Assembly: GCA_020466095.1 (NCBI GenBank)
Contig: CM035806.1
Span: 127,872,856-127,936,855, forward strand
Length of the DNA stretch: 64,000 nucleotides
Direction of reading: 5' to 3'
Source: Chlorops oryzae
Taxonomy: Eukaryota > Arthropoda > Insecta > Diptera > Chloropidae
Shown: one piece after another, positions 53,297 through 63,706 of the stretch
How the letters are laid out: each line of letters begins with the position of its first letter
How positions within the stretch are numbered: position 1 is the first letter of the stretch
Program-made: the position numbers and the translations under genes
The notes under the pieces: model-generated
What the model was told of the DNA's origin: nothing
Seen by the model: only the letters and a program-made list of their open reading frames with translations
Database searches by the model: none

Positions 53297-54480
53297 AGTA
53301 TATTTAAAAAAAATTTGTAATGACATAAAATGTCAAAAAAGCTCAAAAAGTCGAAGCTCGTACCTTAAGAAAAACAAACTCTATCTTCATGAAAAATGTG
53401 TCATTTGATAGGCCGTGATATTAGCTTTGATACGATATCGACCGTGATAAGTTAACAAAGCAATAATATATGTATATATTTTTTCCTAAAAGCCAGACAA
53501 CTGAAGACCTCACACAAAATTAATGGTAGCTCCAAAACTACACCTAGGAAAAAATTATAAAAAATATTTTTGAGATTACCTATACCAACCTTATCCCTAA
53601 AAATGAATGAAATCCTGGCACCAAAACCATTTTTGACTTGTGTTATCGGTTCTGGTGTTTATACTGGTGGTGCCACGAATAGTGATTTGGCCGAATAACG
53701 AATGTTCGTTAAAAAAAAAACGTCTGAACATTGAACACGTCAAGCACACTGTGTTCAAAATAGAATCTTTTATGAACATGAACATTTGCTGTAAGAACTG
53801 AACACTTCTCGATCGAACATGTTCAATGTATTAACATCCTTTTTTTAGGAACCAGCTGCAAGGTGCATATTGTGGGCCTTATTAAGACCACTCAATATAA
53901 TTTCTTCCACAACGTTTTATTCGGAATACACCAAAGCCAGGGTTTTTCTCCCAACCTTTTTATTTTGAATAAAGTCCGACTTTTGGTATGGGCATCAAGA
54001 CTTTACGAAATTATCAACAACTTTTAGAAAAACGTTGTTCTTCTTCTCACGCAAAATTAGATCAAGCACGTTGTTTTCATTTCTGTAGACTTTGTTGGAA
54101 GATTACTATTCACTCAGCTACGCAATCGAAGCAATTTTTTTTGCTTTGTGAAGTAAATTTAATGGGTTAGAACATGCCAAAAATCATTATGCTGGGAGTG
54201 CTAGAAATATATTTTTTGAAAATCGGGCCTTATAAAGGCGTTGGCCTTATTTGGCTGAACCACCTTATTCAAATATTTCACTCTTGCAATGAAAAATTAT
54301 TTAAAAAAATCTAGGTATGAGGAATTTCACCACATATACCAGTTTTTGTGAAATTTGTTTGAGCTACACTAACAAATAAAAGCTTCCCGTCGAAAATGTA
54401 TTGTATTGAATGAAACAAATATTAGTTTTTTTCTTATTATTTATGTTTCTAAAAAAGAATTTAACATGCTGACTGATGGT
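53297..54480. other. No gene seen
   Basis: AT-rich unique-looking DNA. Around 53690-53835 the word GAACA recurs (for example GAACATGAACA, CGAACATGTTCAATG). The 60-residue open frame at 53988-54170 matches nothing and has no supporting context. Confidence 0.3.
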
Positions 54481-54830
54481 CTTTCCCCCATTTACAGTGC
54501 AGCTGACGGTTGTTTTTCTTATCTTCAGAGTGTAACGATTGAGATGTGTAAATTTCATAAGGTATAAAATGACTTTAGTTTCAAAAAGTTCCATGAGGAT
54601 TACGCAGGTGACTGACGTATAACCTCCCAACTTCAGTGCAGCTGACGATTATTTTCCTTCCAAGTATGATTGAAACTATCATTTAGGAAAGTTTAGCTCG
54701 GTATAAGATTATTTTCCGAAAATTTTATTCCACTGACTTTGGCATGCTATCTCTTTTAGCTACACCACTCACTGAGCAGCTGACGTTCAGATTTGTTATG
54801 TGTAAAGGGAAAGCTATTTTTGTTATATCA
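54481..54830 (+). repeat. Degenerate direct repeats around GCAGCTGACG
   Basis: AGTGCAGCTGACGGTTGTTT at about 54496, AGTGCAGCTGACGATTATTT at about 54637 and GAGCAGCTGACGTTCAG at about 54775 are spaced about 140 bp. Each is followed by a Thr/Ile-poor AT-rich stretch with GGTATAA words. They look like an old tandem duplication; no coding role is seen. Confidence 0.4.
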
Positions 54831-54885
54831 AATGTAGCGCTGCCTCCCGGACTAATAGTTTAAAAAGACAAAGCAGTTGTTTTGC

Positions 54886-55030
54886 ACTTACATTGATATA
54901 ATAATTCTAGCAAGCTCAAATGAGATCTCGCGATGGCGAAGTTGAAGTGTGCTCGATTTGTAATCTGGGAAGGTACGAGTTCGAACCCTCTCACAGGCAA
55001 AAGAATTTGTGGAAAAATGGAAATTCTTAA
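54886..55030 (+). ncRNA. tRNA-derived SINE, family S2, second full copy
   Basis: ACTTACATTGATATAATAAT and AGCAAGCTCAAATGAGATCT precede GATGGCGAAGTTGAAGTGTG and CGAGTTCGAACCCTC (box B). GCAAAAGAATTTGTGGAAA closes it. It is colinear with 51843-51995, which defines a family of about 150 bp. Confidence 0.6.
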
Positions 55031-55752
55031 CTTTTCGTTCAATTTTTCGTTAAAATAAACGATAAGTTTATCTCTATGGTTTCAATAAGACAATCTTCTT
55101 GGATAAAAACCATAGAGAAACCTTATTGTTTTTCTTCCATTTTATGTGGTATCGTTTTCTCTGCGCAGGTGACGCAGATCATTTCTATATGGTCACCGCC
55201 ACGATCTTATAACGTTACATTCGTACGGCATATTTGCTCATAACTTAAAAAGTATTTATTCGATCTGAGATTTCTTGAATGCGCTGGAAAGATCTCTTTG
55301 TGCCTCACATTTCCTATGTTTAGGATATATTGATATTTTAAATACTTTTTGAAATACAGCCTCTTAAAGTTGTCTTATAACGTAACAAAAATTCGGAAGT
55401 CAATTTCAACATTGCCTTACACTTTTAAAAGAATCTGCGAATTCAGTGTTCCGATTTTATTCATTTTGCAGTACAGTAGAGTTGATGATGCAAGTAAAAA
55501 ACTAGGCTGTTAATAGGGAAGAAAATGTTCTATCCTTTGCGTTATTACGGTCAAAATGGGGGTCTTATAACGTTACACAAAAATATCTTATAACGTTACA
55601 GTTCAAATTTGTATATGAATAGTAAGAAGAAACCCTCTTCATGAAAGTTTTCAGTGAGAAAGAATGATTTGTGTAATATAAATAGTATTTTATATAAATA
55701 AAAAAAAATGGAAAAAAGCAAAAAATCACACTTCAAGTTACTGGTTTAACTA

Positions 55753-56283
55753 TTAAAATGTCGAGAAATAATTATATGTTATAGCCTTCTTTTGAGGTAA
55801 TGTAAATGCGTGTTTTTCCATCAATAAATTGAATTTGATGCGCAGACGAAATATTTGGTATTCCCCACAGCACTGACCATTTTTGTGAACATGTGTAGTA
55901 CCAAAACTGCTTTCGTTTTCGTTGGGGAGGACGGAAAGTGCTCTTGAAACTTTCTTTGCCGCTTTTCCAAGAGTTTGGGTGCAAGAATATCTTGCAGAAA
56001 CAATCTCGCTAAGGTTTGGAGCACCATCTTGACCATCTAGTTTTTTTTTTGAAGTCGCTCCCTATATCGCCTAACACGTTCACGATTTGCCGAGCGACGC
56101 ATATTTATATCATTTTCACGTTTTTAATAGGCAATTTCTCTTCTTCGCTCTTCTTTTTCAGCCGGTACTTCTTGTGTGCTTCTGCTTGCTTTTTCTTCGT
56201 CTCCTCATATTTGGGAGTTGCTTTCAATTTTTCGAAATACCTTTTGTTTATCTCAGCCTTTGTGGATATACAAAAGTGATATA
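55753..56283 (-). pseudogene. Unrecognised basic, possibly transposon-encoded protein (fragment)
   Basis: The minus strand reads STKAEINKRYFEKLKATPKY, EETKKKQAEAHKKYRLKKKS and MRRSANRERVRRYRERLQKK. After a shift in an A-run near 56045 it continues DGQDGAPNLSEIVSARYSCT, QTLGKAAKKVSRALSVLPNE and a less conserved end to a stop at 55753. Very basic repeated KYRxKKK/RYRERLQKK segments followed by QTLGKAxKKVSRALPxxP resemble an insect protein family seen near transposons, but I cannot name it. The 5' end is cut at the SINE target site (56285); the upstream exon is not visible. Confidence 0.45.
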
Positions 56284-56319
56284 AGTAGGTAGGTAGATTG
56301 AAGTGGCTGCCACTTCCCA

Positions 56320-58411
56320 CCCAACATTTGGAAGACTGTTTTATGAGAAGATTCATTTACGAGTCTTTTTCGAGCCCCCTTCATGATTAGAAAATGATTG
56401 ATCACATGCATGATTAAAAGAAGACTCGAAAACGACTCTCCAATATGTTTCAAAAGCGAGTCGTATTCAAATTGCAATAACAAAATATAGAGCAATCGCC
56501 AATTGATCACGCAGGGGATTGAAATATGATCATTCAAATTGTTTCTATCTTATATTTCACTCAATATTTGACTCAAAATTGAATTGAATGGAATTCGAAT
56601 TTAAAGTTATAAACGAAAAATTTCCATGACTTTCGATTTGGAAAGCTTGGTGTCGACGGGTGAGCACAGGACTAGAAAACGAGAGTTCCTAGGTTCAAAT
56701 CCCACATAAGGCAAAGGAAACAAAAAAAAAATATTGAATTTATAATAATAATACATACATGTTTTCTGGCTCTCCTGAGGGACTGCAATGCATGATTGAT
56801 GCACTATATGTGTACTGCGTTCGTTGGGGTCTCAAAGTCAATCTTGGAAAATCTAAAGCCATGGTATTCAGGAAAGGACTTAGGATGCCTGCACAGTGCA
56901 ACTGGCATTTTGGTGAAGAGCAAGTTGATGTGGTGAATCAATACAAATATTTGGGCGTTCACTTGAACTATAATATGAAGTTTTCAAAACACCTTGAGAT
57001 GAAACTGAGAGATGCTAAACACGCAATAAACTCAACTTGGCTTAGATACATAAATAACCCGAAGATCCTCATATCTCGAAAGCTTAAAATTTTTGATGCA
57101 GCTGCTAAGTCTATCCTTTTCTATGGCGCTCAGGTATGGGGATACTCGAAGTTTGATCAGGTAGAAAAACTGTTGAGATTCTTCGTCAAAAAACTATTGT
57201 TTCTCCCTCAAAATACACCCAACTACATGTTGTTCCTGGAAACAGGCATGCATTCCTTGTACATCAATACATTGCGCATTCACTTTACTTACATTCTTCG
57301 TTGCCTCAGCCTGGAGGATTGCCGCTTGCCCAGTATCGCTGTATCAGGTATTCTAACCAAATCGGTACACTTTGTGACGGTATGGCGAGCCGTAGGGGAA
57401 AAAGTTGGCCTCAATATGACTAATGATTTTTCTGTGCAAGCTCTTAAACGCATGTTTCCTGAAGTCTTGTTACGATACAACAATTTTGAATACACGCAGT
57501 ATATTCAGGATGCTAGGGGGAGCAGTTTCCATGACCTATACTCTTTACTTTCATACGACAACTTATCCTACTTTAGCGATAGCCTGCCGGCTTATTCTAT
57601 TGGAGTTATCTTGCGTGCTAGAGGTGGGCTCCTTAATATAAACGGTAGGGCCTTTAAAGATGGAACGGATGGTATTTGCTCAATTTGCAACCTAGATAAA
57701 ACAGAAAACACATACCATTTTATAGGCGTTTGCCCAATTTTTCGTGCCTACAGGCTTCGTTTTTTTGGCAACCGTCTGTTGTCACGCAGCGAGACTATAA
57801 ATATTTTAAACGGTCCAGATCATACTAGTATTGTAAGCTATATCTTAACGTGTTTGAAATATAGAGAACTCATCATAAATGAATACAGTTAGATTACTTA
57901 CTTTTACTACTATACATTCATATCTTTTTGCCAATCAGGCGCACAACACACTGTGTTATCGCCATTAAACTGTTCGTTAGTATGTTTTAAAAAAAAAAAA
58001 ACTATGTACTATGCTGAATATCTATGAACAATAAATAATAATAAAATAATAATAAATAATAATACATATAACATGACATATACACGGAAAAGCCAAAAAA
58101 TGTGTATTAATTAAAAAAATTTAAATTTTTTTTTATTTTTGGTAAGCAATTGATTATAAATATGAGTCATAGAAGACTCCAAAATGATAGCAAATATGAG
58201 TCGTAGAAGACTCAAAAATAGTAACAAACATGACTCGAAAATGACTCGCAAATGATATCAAATAAGACTCCCTATGAAGAGTCGCGGCTAGGGTTCCAAT
58301 TTCTCCCGACAAAAGTATCATTTTTGATCAGAAAACGAGCGCATATTTGATCTTTTTAATCAGAAAGGCGACTCGGAAAAGATTCGCTTTTGATCAAAAA
58401 TTTCGAAAAAT
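56320..58411. mobile_element. Insertion in SINE copy B, GACTCGAAAA-rich, carrying a LINE 3' end
   Basis: The edges are CCCACCCAACATTTGGAAG and (inward from the right) CTTAGCTAGCATTTTTCG, with only weak inverted similarity. GAGTCKTTTTCGAG and AGACTCGAAAA words recur at 56350-56470 and 58165-58390, the flanks of the enclosed LINE fragment. A tRNA-like segment with box B GGTTCAAATCCC lies at about 56640-56720. No transposase is visible. It is probably a non-autonomous DNA element; the superfamily is unknown. Confidence 0.5.
56759..57892 (+). pseudogene. LINE ORF2 C-terminal fragment (377 codons open)
   Basis: It opens in mid-domain with FSGSPEGLQCMIDALYVYCV, the residues just after RT motif C, then RWGLKVNLGKSKAMVFRKG, NQYKYLGVHLNYNMKFSKHL and KSILFYGAQVWGYSKF. 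The C-terminus has GICSICNLDKTENTYHFIGV then CPIF, a CCHC finger found in several LINE clades. The ATG at the start is fortuitous: this is a 5'-truncated copy. AATAATAATACATA at 56745 and at about 58051 flank it as a probable target duplication, and an ATAATAATAAA tail precedes the right copy. The clade is not assigned. Confidence 0.75.
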
Positions 58412-58630
58412 GCTAGCTAAGTTAGGCCATTAATCGGCCCATTGTGATACCAAGGAGGTTTTCTTGTGTTTGTGTGAGTGTATTGTCTTTTTATGTAGTG
58501 TGTCCTTAACATGAGATTTTTGAAACATTACACTCCGTTTCGCCTGTGCCGGGAATCGAACCTCGGACCCTGGGATCAAGAGCATAGCACGCATCCCCTA
58601 CGCTATCCCAGAGCCACAAAAGTGATATAA

Positions 58631-59180
58631 CAGTAAAATATATATTTTTAAGAAGAAAAATATCTTATAACGTTACACATGTTTGATTGCTGCCAAAATC
58701 AAAGTATACAAATATTTTCACGATTCAAATATCAGACCAATAAGTGGACTTCAAGTATTCAAAAAAACCATTGATGTTTCATTTGGTAATCTGTTGCACT
58801 GTGTGTAAAAGACTTTTCACACAATTGATCTTATAACGTTACATGAAAACTGAAACATATGCAGAGTACTTTTGACCGAACTAACGACATAGGTCGAAAG
58901 AATTATTCATATATTATTAGAAAAAATTGAACTTGCATAAAAAAATATTAAATAAACAAGATTATTTACCTTTTTCTGAGGCGTCGATTTGCGAGGCAAA
59001 TTTCGACAATAGAATAGCACGTGAAAATGGGATAAAATAACACACTTTGGACCGTTTTTTTTTTTTTTTTACATATGTGTTTCAGTAATTTTTGAACCTT
59101 TGCCTACTTTGTATGAGCACAACACCGTGAAATATGAAAGTTTTATTTTTCATGTTCAGTTTCATTTTTTGTGGCAAGAC
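58631..59180. other. No gene; continuation of the TCTTATAACGTTACA region
   Basis: Two motif copies (58663, 58829) lie here. A 17-T run at 59056 follows. No open frame is supported. The upstream exon of the basic protein at 55753-56283 might be expected here but was not recognised. Confidence 0.35.
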
Positions 59181-59390
59181 CAGAGCCGGATTAAGGTTGC
59201 CGGGGGCCCGGGGGCCAGAGAATGGTGGTGGCCCCTCTGTTAATTGAAAGATATATAATGAAATTTCACACAATAGCAGAAAATGTGTTTGTAGAAAGGT
59301 TATCAATTATAAGAATGAAAATATTTTTCAACGTTCACATTTTGTTTATTTAACAGTTTTCATAAAATTTTGTTTTTATTCAGCGTCTTT

Positions 59391-59610
59391 TCAACCCATA
59401 TAAACTTTTCTCGATTTTATCCTAGCGAATTCTTCAATGAGAGTTTCAAACGATAATTTTTTTAATATGTCGCTTTCGATACTCAAAATCATCAAACTAG
59501 TCAGACGTTCCTGTCCCATGCTCGTCCATAATCTGTTTTTGATAATTTTCATTTTCGAAAACGATCTTTCTCCACTGCAAAAATTGGCAGCAGTTTTTTT
59601 TGCGGTTAGT
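59391..59610 (-). pseudogene. hAT transposase C-terminal remnant
   Basis: The minus frame reads TAKKTAANFCSGERSFSKMK, IIKNRLWTSMGQERLTSLMI and LSIESDILKKLSFETLIEEF, ending at a stop at 59391-59393. GERSFSKxKxIKxxLxxxMxQERL is the dimerisation block of ZMYM-like hAT transposases, the same subgroup as the gene at 42900-45739. Upstream coding sequence is lost or displaced by nested insertions. Confidence 0.78.
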
Positions 59611-59699
59611 TCAAAAATAGCAGTTTTATTCTCGAATTAGAAGTGTAGTTTTCTTAAAAAAATGTCTCTGTCCCAGAAATTCGTATGATAAGAAAGGTA

Positions 59700-60456
59700 T
59701 GCTATGTTCTCACTATAGGGGTTAAGTACTTAACCCGATGCTTTAACTCAAAGCGTTCATATCAGCTTCGAGCGAGTTAGGGTTTACTAACGTCATATGA
59801 CCCAGCGGGAAAGTGCACTACCTCTGCACTACTTCCGAAGTGGTGAAAATTCATACTGCGGCTACTCGCATTACTAACCCTTACTGTTAGTGAAGTTTTT
59901 TTGGGAGATGGCCGCTGTTTGCATTACATGCATGCGATAATGTCCGGCTTGGGAGTTTGAAATATAAAAAACCCGCAAGGTATATTTGATATACTATATC
60001 ACCGAGAAGTTGCAAATAAAAATGGAATTTGCTTTATTAGAAATGTTTTAAGAAGCTGAAAAAGCGAAAGGAATATTGGAAGCAATAATTTTAGAAGACC
60101 ATTGCAATATCCGCAGGAACAAGAAAATATTAATGGAGCTAATAGTGAAAGCGGCATCACAAAACGTTCCACGACCTATGATCAAAATTTACATATCCAA
60201 ATACGTGCATCCTTCCCCACTCATTTTCTGCACGGAAAAGCTTCCTTCCAGTGTCGTATTAAATTTTTACCCGGTTTTTGTACTCGGTGTTAGCAAATGT
60301 AACTGAAAATTTCAAATGCAACTCTGCGCTAACCTCAGAGTTAAATGTTAACCCGGGGTTTATTTTCGGGTTAGATGATTTTTTTTATATGCGTTTTGAC
60401 ATTTGAAACCCTGGGTTTCGCCGATAACCCTAACCCGGCCTAGTGAGAACATAGCA
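59700..60456. mobile_element. PIF-like element (757 bp) inserted in a SINE tail
   Basis: TGCTATGTTCTCACTA at 59700 and its inverse ending at 60456 are flanked by GTA on both sides (59697-59699 and 60457-60459). The 3-bp duplication suggests a PIF/Harbinger-type family, although GTA departs from the usual TWA. TTAACCC and GGGTTA words are frequent inside. A frame at 60025-60302 (MEFALLEMF stop EAEKAKGILEAII) is not recognisable as a transposase. Confidence 0.7.
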
Positions 60457-60703
60457 GTAGGTAGGTAGGTAGGTTGAAGTGGCTGCCACTTAGGCCGTTA
60501 ATCGGCCCATTGTGATACCAAGGAGGTTTTCTTGTGTTTGTGTGAGTGTATGTCTTTTTTATGTAGTGTGCCCCTAACATGCGATTTTTGAAAAACCAGT
60601 GCTAGGCTTGGAACATTACACTCCGTTTCGCCTGTGCCGGGAATCGAACCTCGGACCCTGGGATCAAGAGCATAGCACACATCCCCTACGCTATCCCAGA
60701 GCC
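60457..60703 (-). ncRNA. tRNA-derived SINE, family S1, copy C
   Basis: Same tRNA-like head with box A TAGCGTAGGGG and box B GGTTCGATTCC and the same tail (GTAGG)n on the plus strand as copies A and B. The right target copy ATAAGAAAGG is at 60706-60715. The left one is at 59688-59697, on the far side of the PIF-like element that inserted at the tail junction. Confidence 0.85.
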
Positions 60704-60715
60704 ACATAAGAAAGG

Positions 60716-61640
60716 TTACTAATAGAAAAAAAATACAAGTTGTTTGTCAGAGACATGATATTTGAATTTCACTTGCTCGCACAGAATTTCGGAAAACCTC
60801 ACCAACAGTTGAAAACAACTTCTGGTAGGTATATGTTCACAAGTAGTGGACCATTATTCCCAGATTAGGGGAATTCTTTTTTCTCTGCTCGGTGAGGACA
60901 AATGGAACATAAATTTTTTTTGATCTTTTTGCGCACGACCACAGAACATGTAATTCAAATTCGGTTAAAAATGTACGGTAAAAATTCCGCTCGATTTTAT
61001 GCTAACCGCAAGAATGCATTTTTCTCCGCTGTCCAACTTCAAAATCTGCTAGATCTAGCCGAAAATCTGCTGATCAGGCATCACTGCTTTTTATAATGAT
61101 CCTTCAGACTTATTTCGTTATACTTGTTTCCACCACATACATATGGCAATTTCACCACATAGAATACTTATGGCCTTATTGGAATTTTTCAAATATAGAA
61201 ATATTGGAAGTAATAAAGAAGTTATGAAGAGTTGAAAATTGCTTCGACGTATTGTCTCAGTAAGGGCGAAAGGGTTAAAATAAATCGTCATAAAATCACT
61301 TACTCCACAACACAAATCCGCTGCTCCACGAAAAAGCGGTCAAGTGCGAGTCTGAGTAGAGCGAATATTATAAAATAAAATTTACTATGTAGCATATTTT
61401 CACTAAACGACAGATTGATTGTTAGCAAAAGTACGTTTTGTGATTGATAAAAGGGTTTTTCAATTCTTAAGTCCACTGAATAACCGTATAAACAAGTGAA
61501 AATTTTAAGAGAGTAGTTACTGAATATCTTGAAAACTATAATAAATAAAAAAAATTAATTTGATCACTGCTGGTGGGAGCCCCCACGTGGTGGAGGCCCG
61601 GTGCCACTGGTCCCCCTGGGCCCCCCCATAATCCGGCCCT
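60716..61640. other. hAT interior, no gene recognised
   Basis: Remaining interior of the hAT at 59181-61641. Open frames at 60902-61096 (plus) and 61118-61315 (minus) are short and unlike known transposase segments. GGTGGAGGCCCGGTGCCAC near the right end is the G/C-rich subterminal part. Confidence 0.35.
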
Positions 61641-62289
61641 GGGCGTGACCATATATATCAGACCTGTTAAATAATGATTATTTAATTAATGATTAATTAA
61701 TCAGATTATTTTTTTTTATTAGTGAAATAATTATTATTTGTGTATAACCTTTATAATTAATGATTTCGATTGCTAAATAATCGTAAAATAATTAATATTA
61801 TTTCAAATTAATTAGAAAAATCAGATAAAATCAAAAATAATCCAAAAAATAATCTCGACTAATTTACGATTATTTTTGAATATTCTTGATTTTTTTTTTG
61901 ATTTTTTTTGATTTTTCTGATTATGTTTGGGTTTTTTTATTTTATTTTTATTTTTTCTGATTTTTGGGTATTAATTTTAATTATTTTCAATTTCTCTTTG
62001 AATAAACCCATTTCTTATTCTGTCCACAACGATCAGAAGACAACGGTCTCAAATGAATTACATATGAGTCGCTCAGTGGATGAAGGGAATGAGTCCAAAA
62101 AATTGAAATGGAGAAAAACGACAGAACAGTTGAAGTTGACTTTAAAACTAGTTCTTATAACAAAGCTCAACATTAAAATAGCAAAATTAATTATCAGGGC
62201 TTCTTTTACAATTTGTAAAAAAGTCATAAAAGGAAGTGTATCCACTAAATCTCAAAAACGCCAAAAATGGACTCGTTACCTTTATCCAC

Positions 62290-62514
62290 TGAACGACTCA
62301 TATGTACTTCCGAGACCCGTTAACTGGAAATGAAATTTGGAAAAAATATGATTTTTTGAAAGAAGCTTCAAAACTTTTTAACATAGCTTTGAAATCGTCG
62401 GATCCTGTAGAACGGCTGTTCCCTTTCGCTTTCATTAACAGCCGAAGAAGGTATTCCTTGGGTGATTTTTTCTTTCAAAAATTAGTGATTTTAAAAACGA
62501 GTGCTAATTTGTAG
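62290..62514 (+). pseudogene. hAT transposase C-terminal remnant
   Basis: The plus frame reads YDFLKEASKLFNIALKSSDP, VERLFPFAFINSRRRYSLGD and FFFQKLVILKTSANL before a stop at 62512-62514. SSxPVERLFxFAxFINxxRR followed by LVILKASANL is the hAT C-terminal dimerisation domain. Upstream (61908-62290) the frames are shifted and not recognisable. Confidence 0.72.
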
Positions 62515-62718
62515 TTTATTATTTGTTATTACGAAATACATACACTAGCAATCATATGTTATTTGGCAAAATCTCGTAAAGTATCCAAAAAACACGTTTT
62601 TTGCCCATATCTCAAAAACTATTCTTTGGGGGAAAAAACGGATTCCATTTTCGTGATCAGCGACCCCAATTTAGTCTAAAAACCATCATTTCGTCTCTGC
62701 TCTTTTTTTTGTAAGCTA

Positions 62719-63706
62719 CCCAGTCAACACAGTTTCGTTTATATAACGTTACAGTAACGTAATATTAAACTGTAAAAACGTTTTCAGAACGTCACAATAA
62801 GGTTACAATAACGTTATTATTTCCTACTCAACAACGTAACAGTGTAACGTAAGAAATCAGCCTATCCAAAGCGACGGAGAAAAAAAAATTTTGTTTTTGT
62901 TTCTCTTTTTATTTATTTCTAAATTTGTTATTTTTATTTATTACTATTAATTTAATTAATTTTTTTCATTTTTTTCAATTTTTTATCTTCCTAATTTGTC
63001 TTCAATTTTCTTTGCTTCGATCGAGTTTCGAACCCATGACACGTCGCAACATCCAGCGTGCTAGGCGAACGCTTTAACCAGTCGGATAAACTAACTAACC
63101 AAATTTGTTCGTCAAAATGCTCACTTGAGTTTATGGTTATTCAGATTTTGGGAAACATGCGCAAAGAATTTTTCACTCCAAAATTTTTTACTTGAAAATG
63201 AAACATTAAAAAAAATATAGTAAAAAAAAATTTAAAAAAAAGGAGAATAAATAACAATAAATTTTTCATTAATTCCACATTGTCTCCGTAAAAACGGTTC
63301 TCGAGATATTAATATTTTGCCTGGCGATGATTTAAAGGCTCTAGAACAAATTTGCATCAAAAAGTAAATTTAGTAAAAATGTAGCATACGATGATTTCCC
63401 GAAAAATGTCGATATTTTCATGAAGACGTCAATTTACAAAAAAAGTCACTTAGATCAATTTGGCGGTTATGGCTCGATATGTAAATAAAGGACATATTCG
63501 AGTTCGAATTTGTCGTAGGGTTAGAATGTATATGTATCTACTAAAAACATCAAACAGGTTATAAAGCTGCAGTTAATTCATTCGTTTCAATAATTTATAT
63601 GTGAAAACATTCCCACCACGTTGCCTAAACAAAATATAATAATGTTACTGTAACGTTTTTATGTTACCTTTACAAAACGTTATGGTAACGTTCAGTGTTG
63701 GCTGGG
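62719..63706. mobile_element. 988-bp element with CCCAGYCAACACWG ends, TA target
   Basis: CCCAGTCAACACAGTTTCG at 62719 and, inward from 63706, CCCAGCCAACACTGAACG are flanked by TA (62717-62718 and 63707-63708). TAACGTTACAGTAACGT-type palindromic words crowd both ends. No coding capacity. The 2-bp TA duplication and CCCAG ends might place it with Tc1/mariner-type or another superfamily; I do not assign it. It sits in the hAT at 61659-63971. Confidence 0.6.
63005..63098 (-). ncRNA. tRNA-like SINE segment (family S3)
   Basis: On the minus strand GACTGGTTAAAGCGTTCGCC (box A TGGTTAAAGCG) and ATGGGTTCGAAACTCG (box B) are spaced as in a tRNA. The downstream sequence is AAGCAAAGAAAATTG, with no aminoacyl-stem pairing. 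It looks tRNA-derived rather than a working tRNA gene. Confidence 0.5.

Larger units (their letters stand above)
56285..58616 (-). mobile_element. SINE S1, copy B, split by a 2.1-kb insertion
   Basis: The 3' tail GTAGGTAGGTAGATTGAAGTG to GCCACTT (56285-56319) and the rest of the SINE (about 58412-58616, AGGCCATTAATCGGCCC to GAGCC) are separated by foreign DNA. The 14-bp duplication CAAAAGTGATATAA flanks the whole (56271-56284 and 58617-58630), which proves the two parts were one insertion. Box B GGTTCGATTCC is intact. The inner insertion overlaps TT at both edges. Confidence 0.85.
55200..58843 (+). repeat. Dispersed motif TCTTATAACGTTACA
   Basis: Exact copies lie at 55205, 55563, 55587, 58663 and 58829, with a variant (GTCTTATAACGTAACA) at 55371. 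All are in the same orientation. They flank the unrecognised basic gene at 55753-56283 and continue beyond the SINE and its insertion (56285-58616), so they belong to one older element. The spacing is irregular (24-190 bp). A binding site for an element-encoded or host protein is a guess. Confidence 0.6.
59181..61641. mobile_element. hAT element (2.46 kb) with CAGRGCCGGATTA ends
   Basis: CAGAGCCGGATTAAGG at 59181 and, inward from 61641, CAGGGCCGGATTATGG form the ends. The flanks GGCAAGAC (59173-59180) and GGCGTGAC (61642-61649) match at 6 of 8 positions, consistent with an aged 8-bp duplication. G/C-rich runs sit inside both ends. The element retains a transposase C-terminus (minus strand) and contains SINE S1 copy C and the PIF-like element at 59700-60456. 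Confidence 0.78.

Noticed and set aside
53988..54170. 60-residue frame MGIKTLRNYQQ...
   Set aside because: Short, without recognisable domain, and in DNA with no other coding signs.
61908..62333. 141-residue frame starting with a hydrophobic Phe/Ile-rich stretch
   Set aside because: The hydrophobic start is translated AT-rich subterminal repeat; the remainder is not recognisable as transposase in that frame.
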